DNA from: Oligoflexia bacterium
GTDB taxonomy: Bacteria; Bdellovibrionota; UBA1018
Assembly (NCBI GenBank): GCA_903895855.1
Contig: CAITVN010000003.1
Coordinates: forward strand, 1 to 45,965
Length of the DNA: 45,965 bases
Direction: 5' to 3'
Shown here piece after piece: positions 1 to 9,497 of the stretch. The notes under the pieces were generated by a model, which was not told where the DNA came from, made no database searches, and worked only from the letters and a program-made list of their open reading frames with translations. Made by a program: the position numbers and the translations under genes. Each line of letters begins with the position of its first letter. The first letter of the stretch is position 1.

Positions 1-1018
1 AAGAAGCAAACTGTTTTACTATGGGCTGGCCATTTTCATCGAGTTTTACTTTCTGTTCGGTCTTGAGCTCGACACAGTCTGCGAACCTCGGCAAAACGAT
101 TCTTGAAATGGTATTCGCCTCTTTTTCAAACTGATTACCCATGTCTTTGGGCGGGCCTTTGTTGAGTTCAATGAGTAGTTTCTCGCCTTCATCGGTGGTA
201 AGCCCGAGTTCACCGACCGCAAATTTTAAAGCAAGTTCTGCGAAACCTGATTTTGAAGCGCTTCTTATTTTTTGAGCTAATTTAACTATTTCGCCTTGTC
301 TTTGCTGAAGGCGGCTAGCCTCGGTCACCAATTCGTCGACACAAGTGATGGATGGTTCGACTAGTTGCTTTACGGCTGCAGTCAGTGGAGCCACCGCTTC
401 AACCGTGGCCTTCGCCAGTGTTTTAGCTAGTTCTTTTGAGGCATCAATCTGTTTTTCTATTTCAGCTTTCTTGTCTTTGCCGAACTGCCACATCGCCAAG
501 ACTAGAGCTACCGCTCGTGCTTTCTTTTTGAGACCATCTGGTTTTTCCCACTCGCGAACAACAGGCAAGCGCTGTGATCGTAGCTGTGGGTCGGCATCGT
601 AGCGCTTGAGTTCAGTTGAAATGAGGTAATTGAGCGCGGCGTAGCGTTTGCCAATGAGGCGCATGCGGTCTTTGAATTTTTCATCTCCCGGGGTGGCTTG
701 TTTAGCTGAGGTGATGTCGACCAGGTCTTTGAGTTCTTTGGCTTCACGTTTAGAACGAGCCATTAAGGGTTGAAATTTGGCCTGTGCTGCATCGTGAGTT
801 TCGCAGGCGTAGATCTGCCCTTTTTCGCCACCAGAACACCGCCACGAACTGACTACGGCGAACTCACCGGCTGAGCAGGCCACTGCTGACGCCGATTTTT
901 GGCAGACACCATCTAAAGCGTTTGCTGATTGAATAGAAAACGAGAACCCGATCGTGGCGGCAAAAAAGAGCGAAACAAAAATGCGATAGCCCCCCTTCAC
1001 AGGGGCATGGGTCCTCAT
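1..1018 (-). CDS. Exported protein of unknown function, C-terminus cut by the window edge
   Basis: An open frame runs from an ATG at 1018 leftwards off the window without a stop, at least 339 codons. The N-terminus is a signal peptide: a basic start (MRTHAPVKGGYR), a hydrophobic core (IFVSLFFAATIGFSFS) and a likely cleavage after SANA. The mature part begins with a Cys-rich stretch (Cys at about 40, 48, 60 and 72) and then becomes a long charged, helix-rich region high in Lys, Glu and Ala, which suggests coiled coil. A purine-rich AAGAG lies just upstream of the ATG. I do not recognise the family. Its neighbours are other exported proteins on the same strand. The reading frame is well supported by gene-like codon use over its whole length; function is unknown. 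Confidence 0.75.
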   Translation of the reverse strand, partial: MRTHAPVKGGYRIFVSLFFAATIGFSFSIQSANALDGVCQKSASAVACSAGEFAVVSSWRCSGGEKGQIYACETHDAAQAKFQPLMARSKREAKELKDLVDITSAKQATPGDEKFKDRMRLIGKRYAALNYLISTELKRYDADPQLRSQRLPVVREWEKPDGLKKKARAVALVLAMWQFGKDKKAEIEKQIDASKELAKTLAKATVEAVAPLTAAVKQLVEPSITCVDELVTEASRLQQRQGEIVKLAQKIRSASKSGFAELALKFAVGELGLTTDEGEKLLIELNKGPPKDMGNQFEKEANTISRIVLPRFADCVELKTEQKVKLDENGQPIVKQFAS

Positions 1019-1111
1019 CTCTTAAGAATTATCGGAAACCGTGAAAGAAATGTTAAGCCGTAGGCCCCAGAAAAAACCGACATCAGTCGATGATCGTCAA
1101 CTAGTTGTCGG

Positions 1112-2206
1112 TTAATTAGCAGACCGACAGGTGGTGACTACTTGGCTTGTCAGGTCATCGCCGTAACTGTTCGCAAACTCGCTGTTGGCCACCATCCACC
1201 GAATGCAGTGGTGATTGGTGTCGGTTTGCTTGCCGTTGAAGCCAACGATGTCTTTTAGTGGAATTCGAATTTCAAAGGCATTTTTATCTTCACTAAACTC
1301 AAACGCGCGAGCGTGGCGATAAACTCGGTCAGCGTGGGGTTTTAGCGCCCCCGAAGCTTTGTGGCTAAACCAACGGTAGCCGCGAGTTGACCACTGAGTA
1401 CCCATATCACCCCACTGGTCGGTGTCGAGAGAAGTGTGCGGAGTGTAGTGATGTAATTGAAAGAAAGAGTTTGGCACGTGGTCAGTTTCTAGTAAGGTTT
1501 GAAAAGCTATAGGGCCGTTGGCGCAACCATTGATGTCAAGCGGATGGTAGAGCAAGCCGCCAGCCCCCTGCCCTTTTTCGGGTTGCCCGTAGGTTGATAA
1601 GAAGCCCAGAAATCCGATTTGCTCTAGGTTGGGTACTGAAAAATAAGTCTGATAAACCGAATGAGACTTGCCGCGAGCGTGAGCGTCTCGAAATGCATAA
1701 GTTTGGCCGGGTTGCAGTTTTTGGTAAAGGTAGAGGTAGTCGCCTTTGAATGCGACGCACGCTTTTTGAAGGTCGAGGTGTGTGCCTAAACCTTGTTTGT
1801 GTAAGTTATCCCAGGCCGCCTCGTGCATCGAATCGCGATCCGGGTCATTCACACAGTGAACGTTTGGATCATTCGAGTTTTCCCACTCGCTGAATTTGCC
1901 GTCAATTTCGAGATCGCTATTTTCTCGCAAGTCTTTTCGGTTAGGCAGTCTTCCTGCCGTGACGTCGCCTTCCCAGTGGGTTTGTGAACCCGTGACGGTG
2001 CAGCAGGCGGGAAACATGCCGCTCGAGTAAGACTCTGGATTGAAGGACCGGCACTGACTCTGGTTGATCGGGGTTTGTTTGGGTGACAGACCACAGTTTT
2101 GTGCTGGCGGAGCGCCTGCGCTCGCTTGATTGAAGCTAAAAAGGGTAGCGACCAAAGCCAAGAGTGAATAAGGTAAGGTGTGATTGCTGTCAGCGTTTTT
2201 ATTCAT
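1112..2206 (-). CDS. Exported protein with a CBM9-like domain candidate
   Basis: The 364-residue product starts with a signal peptide (core LPYSLLALVATLFSF, cleavage near QASA-G). The mature N-terminus has several Cys (at about 38, 52, 67 and 68) likely to form disulfides. Around residues 95-110 the pattern LEIDGKFSEWEN, followed by short beta-like segments (DYLYLYQKL) and a late FEIRIPLKDI, resembles family 9-type carbohydrate-binding (CBM9-like) domains, which bind carbohydrate chain ends and are often attached to secreted enzymes or heme proteins. No catalytic domain is visible. It is followed on the same strand by the signal-bearing gene at 1-1018, with a 93-bp gap. The CBM9-like link is from motif memory only; the exported location is more certain than the fold. 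Confidence 0.65.
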   Translation of the reverse strand: MNKNADSNHTLPYSLLALVATLFSFNQASAGAPPAQNCGLSPKQTPINQSQCRSFNPESYSSGMFPACCTVTGSQTHWEGDVTAGRLPNRKDLRENSDLEIDGKFSEWENSNDPNVHCVNDPDRDSMHEAAWDNLHKQGLGTHLDLQKACVAFKGDYLYLYQKLQPGQTYAFRDAHARGKSHSVYQTYFSVPNLEQIGFLGFLSTYGQPEKGQGAGGLLYHPLDINGCANGPIAFQTLLETDHVPNSFFQLHHYTPHTSLDTDQWGDMGTQWSTRGYRWFSHKASGALKPHADRVYRHARAFEFSEDKNAFEIRIPLKDIVGFNGKQTDTNHHCIRWMVANSEFANSYGDDLTSQVVTTCRSAN

Positions 2207-2259
2207 AGGGGCTATTTATAAAATAGGGCGACTGCGAAAACCACTTACGATTTTGCCAC

Positions 2260-2946
2260 TCACTCAGAACTGAGAGCTTGATCTCGGTCTGTTGCTCCAA
2301 GTCCGCAATAGTTGGGCACTAATTGAACTAGAGAGTAAGGGGTGTGTAGGCGTGTCCAAGCATTCTGCCACTTGTCGCCCTTGAGGTGGGTGTAAGCTTT
2401 TCTTAAGTAAGCCGGCCAAAATAACCGGTCAAGCCAGGTGATTTTTCCGGGGTTTTTCAAGTCGATGTGCACATCAACTGATTCGTCGCTAAATTTTTTA
2501 CTCATCGAATAGTGCAGTTGGGCCCCCGTTTGCGGACTGCGAAGCCCCCAGCGTCTTTCGTAACTGGCTCCGAAGCCTTTTGTGTACCCCAGATCGATGA
2601 GTTCGACTTGTAAGCTGAGTTCGGTCATCCAAAACGATTCAAATGCTATTGAAGGCTTTAGGCTGAACGCCATCATACCGCCTCTACTCACATCGACAAT
2701 CTGATCAAGGGTTCGAGGAACCGAATTTTCTTCGAGTATTTTCGTCACTACACAAGCTGCCGAGACTCGGTACTTAAACTCAAGCGCGTTGTACCAAGTT
2801 CGTGGGTCGCTTTTGTGTTCGCTAAAAAATTTTTTCACAGTCCCGTCGAGTTGATCGAACGGGGTCTGAAGTACGTTCCCTGAAGCTAGCTGTGAAATTA
2901 TCGATAGAACCCCAAATACCCCAATCATAAATAAGGCAATTAGCAT
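2260..2946 (-). CDS. Membrane-anchored protein, PilZ-like candidate
   Basis: The 228-residue product begins with one hydrophobic segment (residues 1-22, LIALFMIGVFGVLSIISQLA) that looks like an uncleaved anchor. Residues about 55-110 contain FKYRVSAACVV and, some 27 residues later, DVSRGG. The second matches the DxSxxG part of PilZ domains, which bind cyclic di-GMP; the usual RxxxR has only its first Arg here, so nucleotide binding is doubtful. The C-terminal half is rich in aromatic and basic residues without a motif I know. It is divergent from the membrane protein at 3131 with a gap of about 185 bp. A PilZ-like fold is a suggestion only. Confidence 0.6.
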   Translation of the reverse strand: MLIALFMIGVFGVLSIISQLASGNVLQTPFDQLDGTVKKFFSEHKSDPRTWYNALEFKYRVSAACVVTKILEENSVPRTLDQIVDVSRGGMMAFSLKPSIAFESFWMTELSLQVELIDLGYTKGFGASYERRWGLRSPQTGAQLHYSMSKKFSDESVDVHIDLKNPGKITWLDRLFWPAYLRKAYTHLKGDKWQNAWTRLHTPYSLVQLVPNYCGLGATDRDQALSSE

Positions 2947-3130
2947 GGGTTAAAATGGAATCCTACGGGGGTGTTAGCCAGCGAGCTATCTTCTCAATAG
3001 GCGCAATAAAATTGCATCCCAACCGCATTGGAGTCTCTAATGGCTTTGGCGCCACCGTAAAATTCGTCAAGATGTCCTCAGGGAAACTTGCATATACCAT
3101 TCTCTCGCGTACGCTAATCTTAACTAAGCC

Positions 3131-4612
3131 ATGCGTGACCGATTTAAAGCCCTCTCGCACTTTTTCGAATTTTTTCCTCTCTATGCGATCCCTATTTTGG
3201 GTTGGATGGTGGGCCCCATCATGGCTGAGGATTTGGCCACTTGGACCGCCTTGGGTTTTAAGAACACTGAATTATTCAGTGTTCTTCCGGTTACGTTAAA
3301 ACCCTTTCCAGCGTGGGGGGCTAGTCAACTTTACGGTCTGCTTTATCCTTGGTTTGGACTTGAAGGCTTGGTTTTACTTCACGTGATTCCATTTTTGATT
3401 ACCCTACGGCTGATCTATCGATTTTCGATAGAGAAGAACGCCTTCAAGAATTCTTTGGGATTTCGCGCCCTCTTGTACGTCAGTTGGCTCGGATTTATTC
3501 CTCTGTTTTTGGAGCGACCTGCAGGCCTAGTGCTCCCTCTTCTGGCTTTAAGTTTTTTAATCATTTCTTCGATTCGAACGGCGCGCGAAAAAAATAAACT
3601 GCTTAAACTGTGTGCGATTCAGATACTTTGGGTCAACTTGCATGGATCTTGGCCACTGCTTATTTTGATGTTGGCCTACCGCCTGATCGCCCTCTCAATT
3701 CGAAAGCGAGAGGCTACTTTTCTTGAAAGGGCTGCGGTTTGGGTTGTACTAGCCGGACTGAGCACTCTTTTAAATCCGTTTGGATGGAAAATAATAGGCC
3801 ATGTTTTTGAGACTGCACGTGTTTCGTCTACCCGGGGAATTTCAGAATGGGGCCCCGTCGGCTTTAGCACCGACCCGGTATCGGGACTGCTCTACCTGGT
3901 TCTTTGCGCTGGATTTCTGTTTTTTGTCTTTCTATTTCTCTTTTTATTAAAGGCAAAAAAGAGTCCGCGCCTTCTGAGAAAAGCACGCGGACTTTACTGT
4001 TCTCCGATCATTCTGCTGCTCTTCGTTGGAAGTACGGCGATTCGCAATACGGCTCTTCCGTGGTTTTTTGTGCCGGTGATTGGAGCCCTATTTTTTGGCC
4101 GTGAATTGAAGTCCTCGCCCTCTCCCAGCCAGGCCCGCGGTCAGCGCACAGTCGTAAACGCTATCGTATCGATCACGCTGATTGTTTTTTTCATTCTGCT
4201 TCTTCCCGCTTACAAGCCGGCGATCGCTCGCTTTCTTCCAGAAAAGCACCGAGCGGCTTTTGGATCGGAAACCCCTCTTAGACTCATTGAAGTGCTAAAA
4301 CAAAAACGCCAGAAGTGCCCGATCGCCTCCGAAATTGAAATCTCCGGAATTATTATGCTTGAACTTGAAAACCCTGTTTTTCTCGACACTCGAAATATTA
4401 TTTATGATTCTGCGAGCTTTGACCGATTTCAAGAATTTCTTCGCGGCGATCCCAATTGGGAAAACTACCTAGCTCAGTATCGAGCATGCCTAGTCATGAT
4501 TCAGCCCAAACGCCATCCTGACCTTTACGACAAATTGAAAAAATCGCTGAATTGGCGCTTCATCGACGAAGAAGCCGGCGTTGTTCTCTTTGAGAAAACC
4601 AGCGATCGCTGA
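3131..4612 (+). CDS. Polytopic membrane protein, GT-C-like candidate
   Basis: The 493-residue product has about ten hydrophobic segments between residues 15 and 355 and a soluble C-terminal domain (about 365-493). The pattern NLHGSWPLLILMLA near residue 170 followed by LNPFGWKIIGHVFE near 215 resembles a family of uncharacterised GT-C-type membrane glycosyltransferase-like proteins that carry an NxHG...NPxG signature. GT-C enzymes use polyprenyl-phosphate sugars at the outer face of the inner membrane. The usual acidic metal or catalytic pair is not obvious; ED at residues 33-34 is the only early candidate. It appears monocistronic, ending 142 bp before the next gene, with a G10 run just after its stop. 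Function is uncertain; an integral membrane location is clear. Confidence 0.7.
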   Translation: MRDRFKALSHFFEFFPLYAIPILGWMVGPIMAEDLATWTALGFKNTELFSVLPVTLKPFPAWGASQLYGLLYPWFGLEGLVLLHVIPFLITLRLIYRFSIEKNAFKNSLGFRALLYVSWLGFIPLFLERPAGLVLPLLALSFLIISSIRTAREKNKLLKLCAIQILWVNLHGSWPLLILMLAYRLIALSIRKREATFLERAAVWVVLAGLSTLLNPFGWKIIGHVFETARVSSTRGISEWGPVGFSTDPVSGLLYLVLCAGFLFFVFLFLFLLKAKKSPRLLRKARGLYCSPIILLLFVGSTAIRNTALPWFFVPVIGALFFGRELKSSPSPSQARGQRTVVNAIVSITLIVFFILLLPAYKPAIARFLPEKHRAAFGSETPLRLIEVLKQKRQKCPIASEIEISGIIMLELENPVFLDTRNIIYDSASFDRFQEFLRGDPNWENYLAQYRACLVMIQPKRHPDLYDKLKKSLNWRFIDEEAGVVLFEKTSDR

Positions 4613-4640
4613 GCAACCCGCTTTCTGTGTGAGGCGGCGA

Positions 4641-4650
4641 GGGGGGGGGG
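4641..4650. repeat. Homopolymer of ten G
   Basis: An unbroken run of ten G sits 29 bp after the stop codon of the membrane protein ending at 4612 and about 105 bp before the next start. Such tracts are prone to slipped-strand change. A second G10 tract at 28824-28833 has the same position relative to another membrane protein gene. Confidence 0.9.
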
Positions 4651-4754
4651 CTGTTGTGGCGCATTTAAGTCAAGTACTATTCACTCCTTCAGGGTAACTC
4701 CCCTCTTGACCGGCTGTGATTTTATGCAAGAGTCCCTAGATCAATGGGGGATCT

Positions 4755-5429
4755 ATGAGATCGATAAAATTAATGAAATCAATGAACTCAACTCGAATAT
4801 TCAAAACTGTCGTTTTTAGTGTTTCTGCAGCCACTTTGGTTGTTTCACTGCTGTTGGTCTCAGCCCCCACTTGGGCGGCTCAGTGCGGTGAGGCCACTTG
4901 GCCAACACAGCCTGGAATGAGTAATGGCCGTTTTGTCGGAACCCTCACTGCCACCTGCGTGTTTTCTCATCAAGAATCTCGTCAAATCGCAAACCTCGAG
5001 TCAGCGATCATTAGCGGGCTTCCACAGCAATATGCGGCCATTCATTCAGGGCCCAAAGCCGAAGAGTTTGAAGGAATTGCTAGTCAATATTGGGACGTCT
5101 CATCACGTGAAAAGCAAAATGGTGATGATGTCGAGATTAGAAAAGACGTCCATCTGGCCACCTCGCCTTCTCATCTTGTGATGGCGAATACCTCAACTGA
5201 AATTAAAGCAAGTGGAAATGCCGCTTTTTTGAAGGCCGTGACTAATCGTTTTGAAGTGCATATTGCGCAAACCGAAGGTGACGTGGTCATCATTTCTCGA
5301 ACCGTTGAAATCGCAAAGCCTTGGTATGCTCCGAGTGGTACTTTCGTAAATCGCGTAAAAAGTGCGGTGAGAGAAACCTTTGAACCGGAGGCGAAAGCGG
5401 TCGCTGAGGATTGGGAAACTCACTTCTAA
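4755..5429 (+). CDS. Exported protein of unknown function
   Basis: The 224-residue product carries a signal peptide: basic start with two internal Met, hydrophobic core (VVFSVSAATLVVSLLLVSA) and probable cleavage after PTWA-A. I chose the ATG at 4755 because a G-rich ribosome-binding stretch (TGGGGGA) lies just upstream. The mature protein of about 180 residues has two Cys near its N-terminus (CGEATW and ATCVF), compatible with a single disulfide, and beta-rich sequence including VEIRKDVHLA and GDVVIISRTVEIAKPW. No known catalytic motif is seen. It stands alone, 148 bp before fadD. The periplasmic or outer location is inferred from the signal peptide. Confidence 0.7.
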   Translation: MRSIKLMKSMNSTRIFKTVVFSVSAATLVVSLLLVSAPTWAAQCGEATWPTQPGMSNGRFVGTLTATCVFSHQESRQIANLESAIISGLPQQYAAIHSGPKAEEFEGIASQYWDVSSREKQNGDDVEIRKDVHLATSPSHLVMANTSTEIKASGNAAFLKAVTNRFEVHIAQTEGDVVIISRTVEIAKPWYAPSGTFVNRVKSAVRETFEPEAKAVAEDWETHF

Positions 5430-5577
5430 CCGGCGTCGTTTCGTCTTTTAGTAGGGTTCTTGTGTATAGTTCTTGTAGACAAAATGAATCAGATATTGGC
5501 AAAATAAGAATACCTCGCAATTTTCGTTTTCACGGTAGCAAACGAAGATTTGTGGCAATTTAACTTTTGGAGAACCT

Positions 5578-7236
5578 ATGGAAAAGCCTTGGCTAAAGTC
5601 TTATCAAAAAGGCGTGTCGCCTGAAATCAATCTCAATGAGTACGCGTCGCTTGTTGACATGCTAGAAGAGAGTTTTAAGAAATATGCCGAGCTGCCGGCT
5701 TTTCACAACATGGGAAGAACCCTAACGTTTTCAGAAATTGAAAAGCATTCTCGAAATTTTGCCTCTTATTTGCAAAACACCTTGGGCTTAAAGAAGGGTG
5801 ACCGAGTTGCTCTCATGATGCCTAATATTCTACAGTACCCGATTGCGCTTTTTGGGGTGTTACGAGCCGGAATGGTCGCCGTGAATGTGAATCCGCTCTA
5901 CACGAAGCGAGAGCTTGAGTACCAACTCAAAGATTCAGGGGCTCAGGCGATTGTCATTTTGGCTAACTTTGCTCATGTGCTAGAACACGCGGTCGGGCAG
6001 ACCAGCGTTCGACATGTGATTGTGACTGAACTGGGCGATCTTTTGAAGCAGCCTAAAGCGACTATCGTTAACTTAGTAGTTAAGCACGTCAAGAAGATGG
6101 TTCCTGCTTACAGCCTTCCTGAAGCAACTTCGTTCTTGAAAACCTTGAGTTTGGGGGGCGCCGGCACCTACAAAAGACCGAAGTTGAATCATGACGACCT
6201 GGCATTTCTTCAATACACGGGGGGTACCACTGGGGTCTCAAAAGGCGCTATGCTTGCTCACAGCAATATATTGGCCAACATGCTTCAAGCCCGAACCTGG
6301 ATTAGTCGCCTGATCAAAGAAGGCGAAGAAATTATCGTAACCGCGTTACCGCTGTATCATATTTTCTCTCTCACTGCGAATTGCTTCGTATTCTCGTCGA
6401 TTGGGGCGCTGAATATTCTCATTACCAATCCGAGAGATTTTGATGCCTTCGTAAAAGAACTGAAGAAGTGGAAATTTACGGCCTTCACTGGGGTTAACAC
6501 CCTCTTTAATGCCTTACTTAATCACCCGCAGTTTTCAACGATTAATTTTAAATCTTTAAAGCTTTCATTAGGTGGCGGCATGGCAGTTCAAAAAGCCGTG
6601 GCTGAGAAATGGAAATCGATCACCGGTTGCACATTGATTGAAGCGTATGGACTCACTGAAACCTCACCTGCTGCTTGCATGAACCCGATGGACTTGAAAG
6701 CCTATAATGGCTTTGTCGGTCTTCCGATTTCGTCAACACTAGTAGAAATTCGTGACGACGCAGGCAAAAACGTACCCGATGGCGAAGTCGGAGAAGTCTG
6801 TATCAAGGGCCCTCAGGTCATGAAAGGTTACTGGCAAAGACCCGATGAAACAGCCCTAGTGGTGATGGCTGATGGTTTTTTAAAAACTGGCGACTTAGGA
6901 TTCATGAATGCCGAGGGATTTACCAAGTTAGTTGATCGCAAGAAAGACATGATTCTGGTTTCAGGTTTTAACGTGTACCCCAATGAAGTTGAAGATGTGG
7001 TTGCGCTCAATCAGAAAGTTCTTGAATGTGCCGCAATTGGAGTTCCCGATGAGAAGAGCGGCGAAGCGGTTAAGCTCTTTGTCGTGAAGAAAGATGAATC
7101 ACTGACAGCGAAAGAGATCATTGACCACTGCAAGGCCAACATGACGGGGTACAAAGTGCCAAGATTTGTCGAATTTAGAAAAGACCTTCCGAAGTCTAAT
7201 GTTGGCAAAATTTTACGCAAAGAACTCAGAGGTTGA
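5578..7236 (+). CDS. fadD: Long-chain fatty acid-CoA ligase
   Basis: This adenylate-forming enzyme activates long-chain fatty acids with ATP and coenzyme A at the cytoplasmic side of the inner membrane, opening beta-oxidation or phospholipid acyl recycling. At 552 residues it has the normal FadD length. The ATP-binding P-loop [14 protein letters not shown] is at 213-226, the adenylate motif [10 protein letters not shown] follows, then [10 protein letters not shown], the hinge [16 protein letters not shown] and, close to the C-terminus, the acyl-adenylate lysine in [13 protein letters not shown]. The ATG has a good ribosome-binding site (TTGGAGAACC). It reads alone; the heme gene downstream starts after about 125 bp. 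The family assignment is firm; chain-length preference cannot be read from the sequence. Confidence 0.95.
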   Translation: MEKPWLKSYQKGVSPEINLNEYASLVDMLEESFKKYAELPAFHNMGRTLTFSEIEKHSRNFASYLQNTLGLKKGDRVALMMPNILQYPIALFGVLRAGMVAVNVNPLYTKRELEYQLKDSGAQAIVILANFAHVLEHAVGQTSVRHVIVTELGDLLKQPKATIVNLVVKHVKKMVPAYSLPEATSFLKTLSLGGAGTYKRPKLNHDDLAFLQYTGGTTGVSKGAMLAHSNILANMLQARTWISRLIKEGEEIIVTALPLYHIFSLTANCFVFSSIGALNILITNPRDFDAFVKELKKWKFTAFTGVNTLFNALLNHPQFSTINFKSLKLSLGGGMAVQKAVAEKWKSITGCTLIEAYGLTETSPAACMNPMDLKAYNGFVGLPISSTLVEIRDDAGKNVPDGEVGEVCIKGPQVMKGYWQRPDETALVVMADGFLKTGDLGFMNAEGFTKLVDRKKDMILVSGFNVYPNEVEDVVALNQKVLECAAIGVPDEKSGEAVKLFVVKKDESLTAKEIIDHCKANMTGYKVPRFVEFRKDLPKSNVGKILRKELRG

Positions 7237-7362
7237 GGCTTGAGACATCTTTTCTCACGTGGAAAAAAATGGATTGCCCAGAAATGAGTGAGGACAGCAA
7301 AATCTTTTTGGTGTATCCGTAAACCAAAGTCCATTGCAAAACCAAAAGAGTAATAAACGTTG

Positions 7363-9492
7363 ATGAATCTTTTTTCATTTTTTGCACTTTCCATTGTGAG
7401 TATCTTGCTCAATTCCACTGGCGTTCTTTTTGCCCAAGAAAAACTAGCAGAACCGATATTTCAAGTCAAAATGCCATCACCGACTTTAGTCACGGTTTGC
7501 GGTGAATCGCTGTGGGCGTACAGTGTCGAACTCAATGAAATTTTCTTGCTTCAAACTAAAACAGGTGCGGTGACTCAAAAATATAGTATCGATAGAGTTC
7601 TACCTGGCGAACTGTTGACTTCTTTGTCCTGCACCAGCACTTCGCTCATCTTTGGTACGGTCCATAAATTCGACAGAGACGGCGATAAGCTGTTAAGTCA
7701 GGTGATCAGCCTTTATCGCTTTTCGATTCCACAGGGGGCCGCCGGGCTCGGTAATCCCGAGAAACTTCTGTTACCTGAAACCTCTCTCATTCGCAGCCTT
7801 GATGCCTCGAAAGTAGGCATGGCTGATCGGTATATTTTGGTTCAAAATAAGGTTTATCAGTCGAGTGACCTCAGTAACTGGAAAGTGGTAGAGGTACCCC
7901 ATTCTGCTGAGGTGAAACCCACCGACGCCGATACCGCTAAAAACCCATTTGCAGATTGGCAAGAGGCGTTTTTGATTTCTCAGGGTCGCTACGCTAAAGC
8001 AGTCGCTTTAGATGAGGGCGGCATGGCTCTGTTAGATCCGTTTCGCGCTCACGTGGTGATCAAAAGTAAAGACACGGCTTTTCGTTGGGGTCGTTGGGGA
8101 ACCAGAAACGGCAAGCTGATGTTTGCGAAGTCTCTCGCAATGATTTCAAAAGATGTTGTGGTCATTTCAGATGTAGGCTTAAAGTTGGTGTTCTTTTTTG
8201 ATATCAATGGAAACTACATCGGATCTACTGGCAAGGATGGGACTGATTCTCGTTTTGGTTACCCCGTCAGTGTCGCCACCCACAATGATCAATTCTATGT
8301 GGCCGATTACTTTGGAAATCAGCTTTTCGCCTTTAATTTTAAAAGGCCAATCAGCTCATACGATACCGTTGAAGGAAAAAAACTGCTCGAGAATAAGTCA
8401 TTTATCGCAAATGATCTGTTTAGAAATCCAGAAACCCAGAAAACTTACGACATTGTTCGCTGTCTGAACTGCCACGATGGTTTAGAAAAATTTAGTTTAG
8501 ATAAGTTTGTCCTTGAAAAAAAGAGACACCCCACTGGAGTTGAACAGAAGACCAAAATCGATCTACCGTTGGCTGAAGGCAATAAGGTGAGTTGTTATTC
8601 GTGTCACCAGCCCCATCACCAAAGTCTCTCAGGGGTTGTGACAGATCAGTACGGTGAAGATCAGAAGGCACAAAAATTGCCCTATATGTTGCGAAAACCG
8701 GTGAAAGAGCTTTGCTTGACCTGTCATACCGATCGTGAGTCAGCCGAAAAAAACCACATGGGCCTTAAGTCAACTAAGCTTCAGAAATTTCGAATTGAAG
8801 TGAAGACTTGCACTCAGTGTCACCAATTGCATGCGGCCGAACCAAAACTATTGAAGAAGACCGTTTCTGATTTGTGCCTCAATTGTCATGGGCAGGCTAG
8901 AAAACCAAAGAGCCATCCATTCGGAAAAGCGACCCTTGAAAAAGAAGAGTTTATCGTCAGTTGTGTCTCTTGTCATGCGACTCACGGCGCTGAAAAGGCT
9001 GAACACTTTGCCCGCAAGAAAACAAAAGACTCTGAAGGTGCTTGCCTAAATTGTCATAAGAACCGTGTGCCGATGATTGGCAAAAACGAACACTTGAAGT
9101 CTAGCGATAAACTTAAGATGAAAACAAAATGGGCTGACAGTTCGGTCTTTTGTTTGAACTGCCATGACCCCCATGACGAGAAGAAGCCGGCCTCAAAAGC
9201 CTGTGCTTCTTGCCACCAAGACAGAGTCTCGAAGAGTCACGACATTAGGATTGAGGCCTTATTTGAAAGAGCTGGTATTGAGATTCCGGCAGGAGTCAAG
9301 CTTGTCAATGGTTGGCTGACTTGTTCAGTTTGCCATGACCCTCACCTTTCTTCAGACGTGAAATCGTTGTTGCGACCTGGAAAAGAAAAAATCGTTCAGC
9401 TTTGTGGAGTTGCCTGCCACTCGCCTGAAGGGGCGCTGGAACGCTACGAAAAATACCACCTTAACTTGGGTAAAAAGAGAAAAGGAAAATAG
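7363..9492 (+). CDS. Exported NHL-propeller / multiheme c-type cytochrome
   Basis: The product of about 709 residues has a signal peptide (core FFALSIVSILLNSTGVLF, cleavage after FA-Q). Residues about 40-330 look like a beta-propeller of NHL type (for example FGYPVSVATHNDQFYVADY). From residue 367 to the end there are ten CXXCH heme-binding motifs: CLNCH, CYSCH, CLTCH, CTQCH, CLNCH, CVSCH, CLNCH, CLNCH, CASCH, CSVCH. A last CGVACH has one extra residue between the cysteines. Many are followed by DPH or QxHH, usual in periplasmic electron-transfer cytochromes. I start at ATG 7363; a TTG one codon earlier fits the AAAGAG spacing (9 nt) slightly better and cannot be excluded. It is the first gene of a tight three-gene unit with 9498 and 9650 and probably takes electrons from the membrane cytochrome encoded last. 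The physiological acceptor is unknown. Confidence 0.9.
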   Translation: MNLFSFFALSIVSILLNSTGVLFAQEKLAEPIFQVKMPSPTLVTVCGESLWAYSVELNEIFLLQTKTGAVTQKYSIDRVLPGELLTSLSCTSTSLIFGTVHKFDRDGDKLLSQVISLYRFSIPQGAAGLGNPEKLLLPETSLIRSLDASKVGMADRYILVQNKVYQSSDLSNWKVVEVPHSAEVKPTDADTAKNPFADWQEAFLISQGRYAKAVALDEGGMALLDPFRAHVVIKSKDTAFRWGRWGTRNGKLMFAKSLAMISKDVVVISDVGLKLVFFFDINGNYIGSTGKDGTDSRFGYPVSVATHNDQFYVADYFGNQLFAFNFKRPISSYDTVEGKKLLENKSFIANDLFRNPETQKTYDIVRCLNCHDGLEKFSLDKFVLEKKRHPTGVEQKTKIDLPLAEGNKVSCYSCHQPHHQSLSGVVTDQYGEDQKAQKLPYMLRKPVKELCLTCHTDRESAEKNHMGLKSTKLQKFRIEVKTCTQCHQLHAAEPKLLKKTVSDLCLNCHGQARKPKSHPFGKATLEKEEFIVSCVSCHATHGAEKAEHFARKKTKDSEGACLNCHKNRVPMIGKNEHLKSSDKLKMKTKWADSSVFCLNCHDPHDEKKPASKACASCHQDRVSKSHDIRIEALFERAGIEIPAGVKLVNGWLTCSVCHDPHLSSDVKSLLRPGKEKIVQLCGVACHSPEGALERYEKYHLNLGKKRKGK

Positions 9493-9497
9493 CCGCT

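Noticed and set aside
345..602. Plus-strand frame of 85 codons
   Set aside because: Antisense to the well-supported exported protein that occupies 1-1018 on the minus strand.
2955..3299. 114-codon plus-strand frame upstream of the polytopic membrane protein
   Set aside because: It overlaps the start of the membrane protein in another frame and has no domain or ribosome-binding site.
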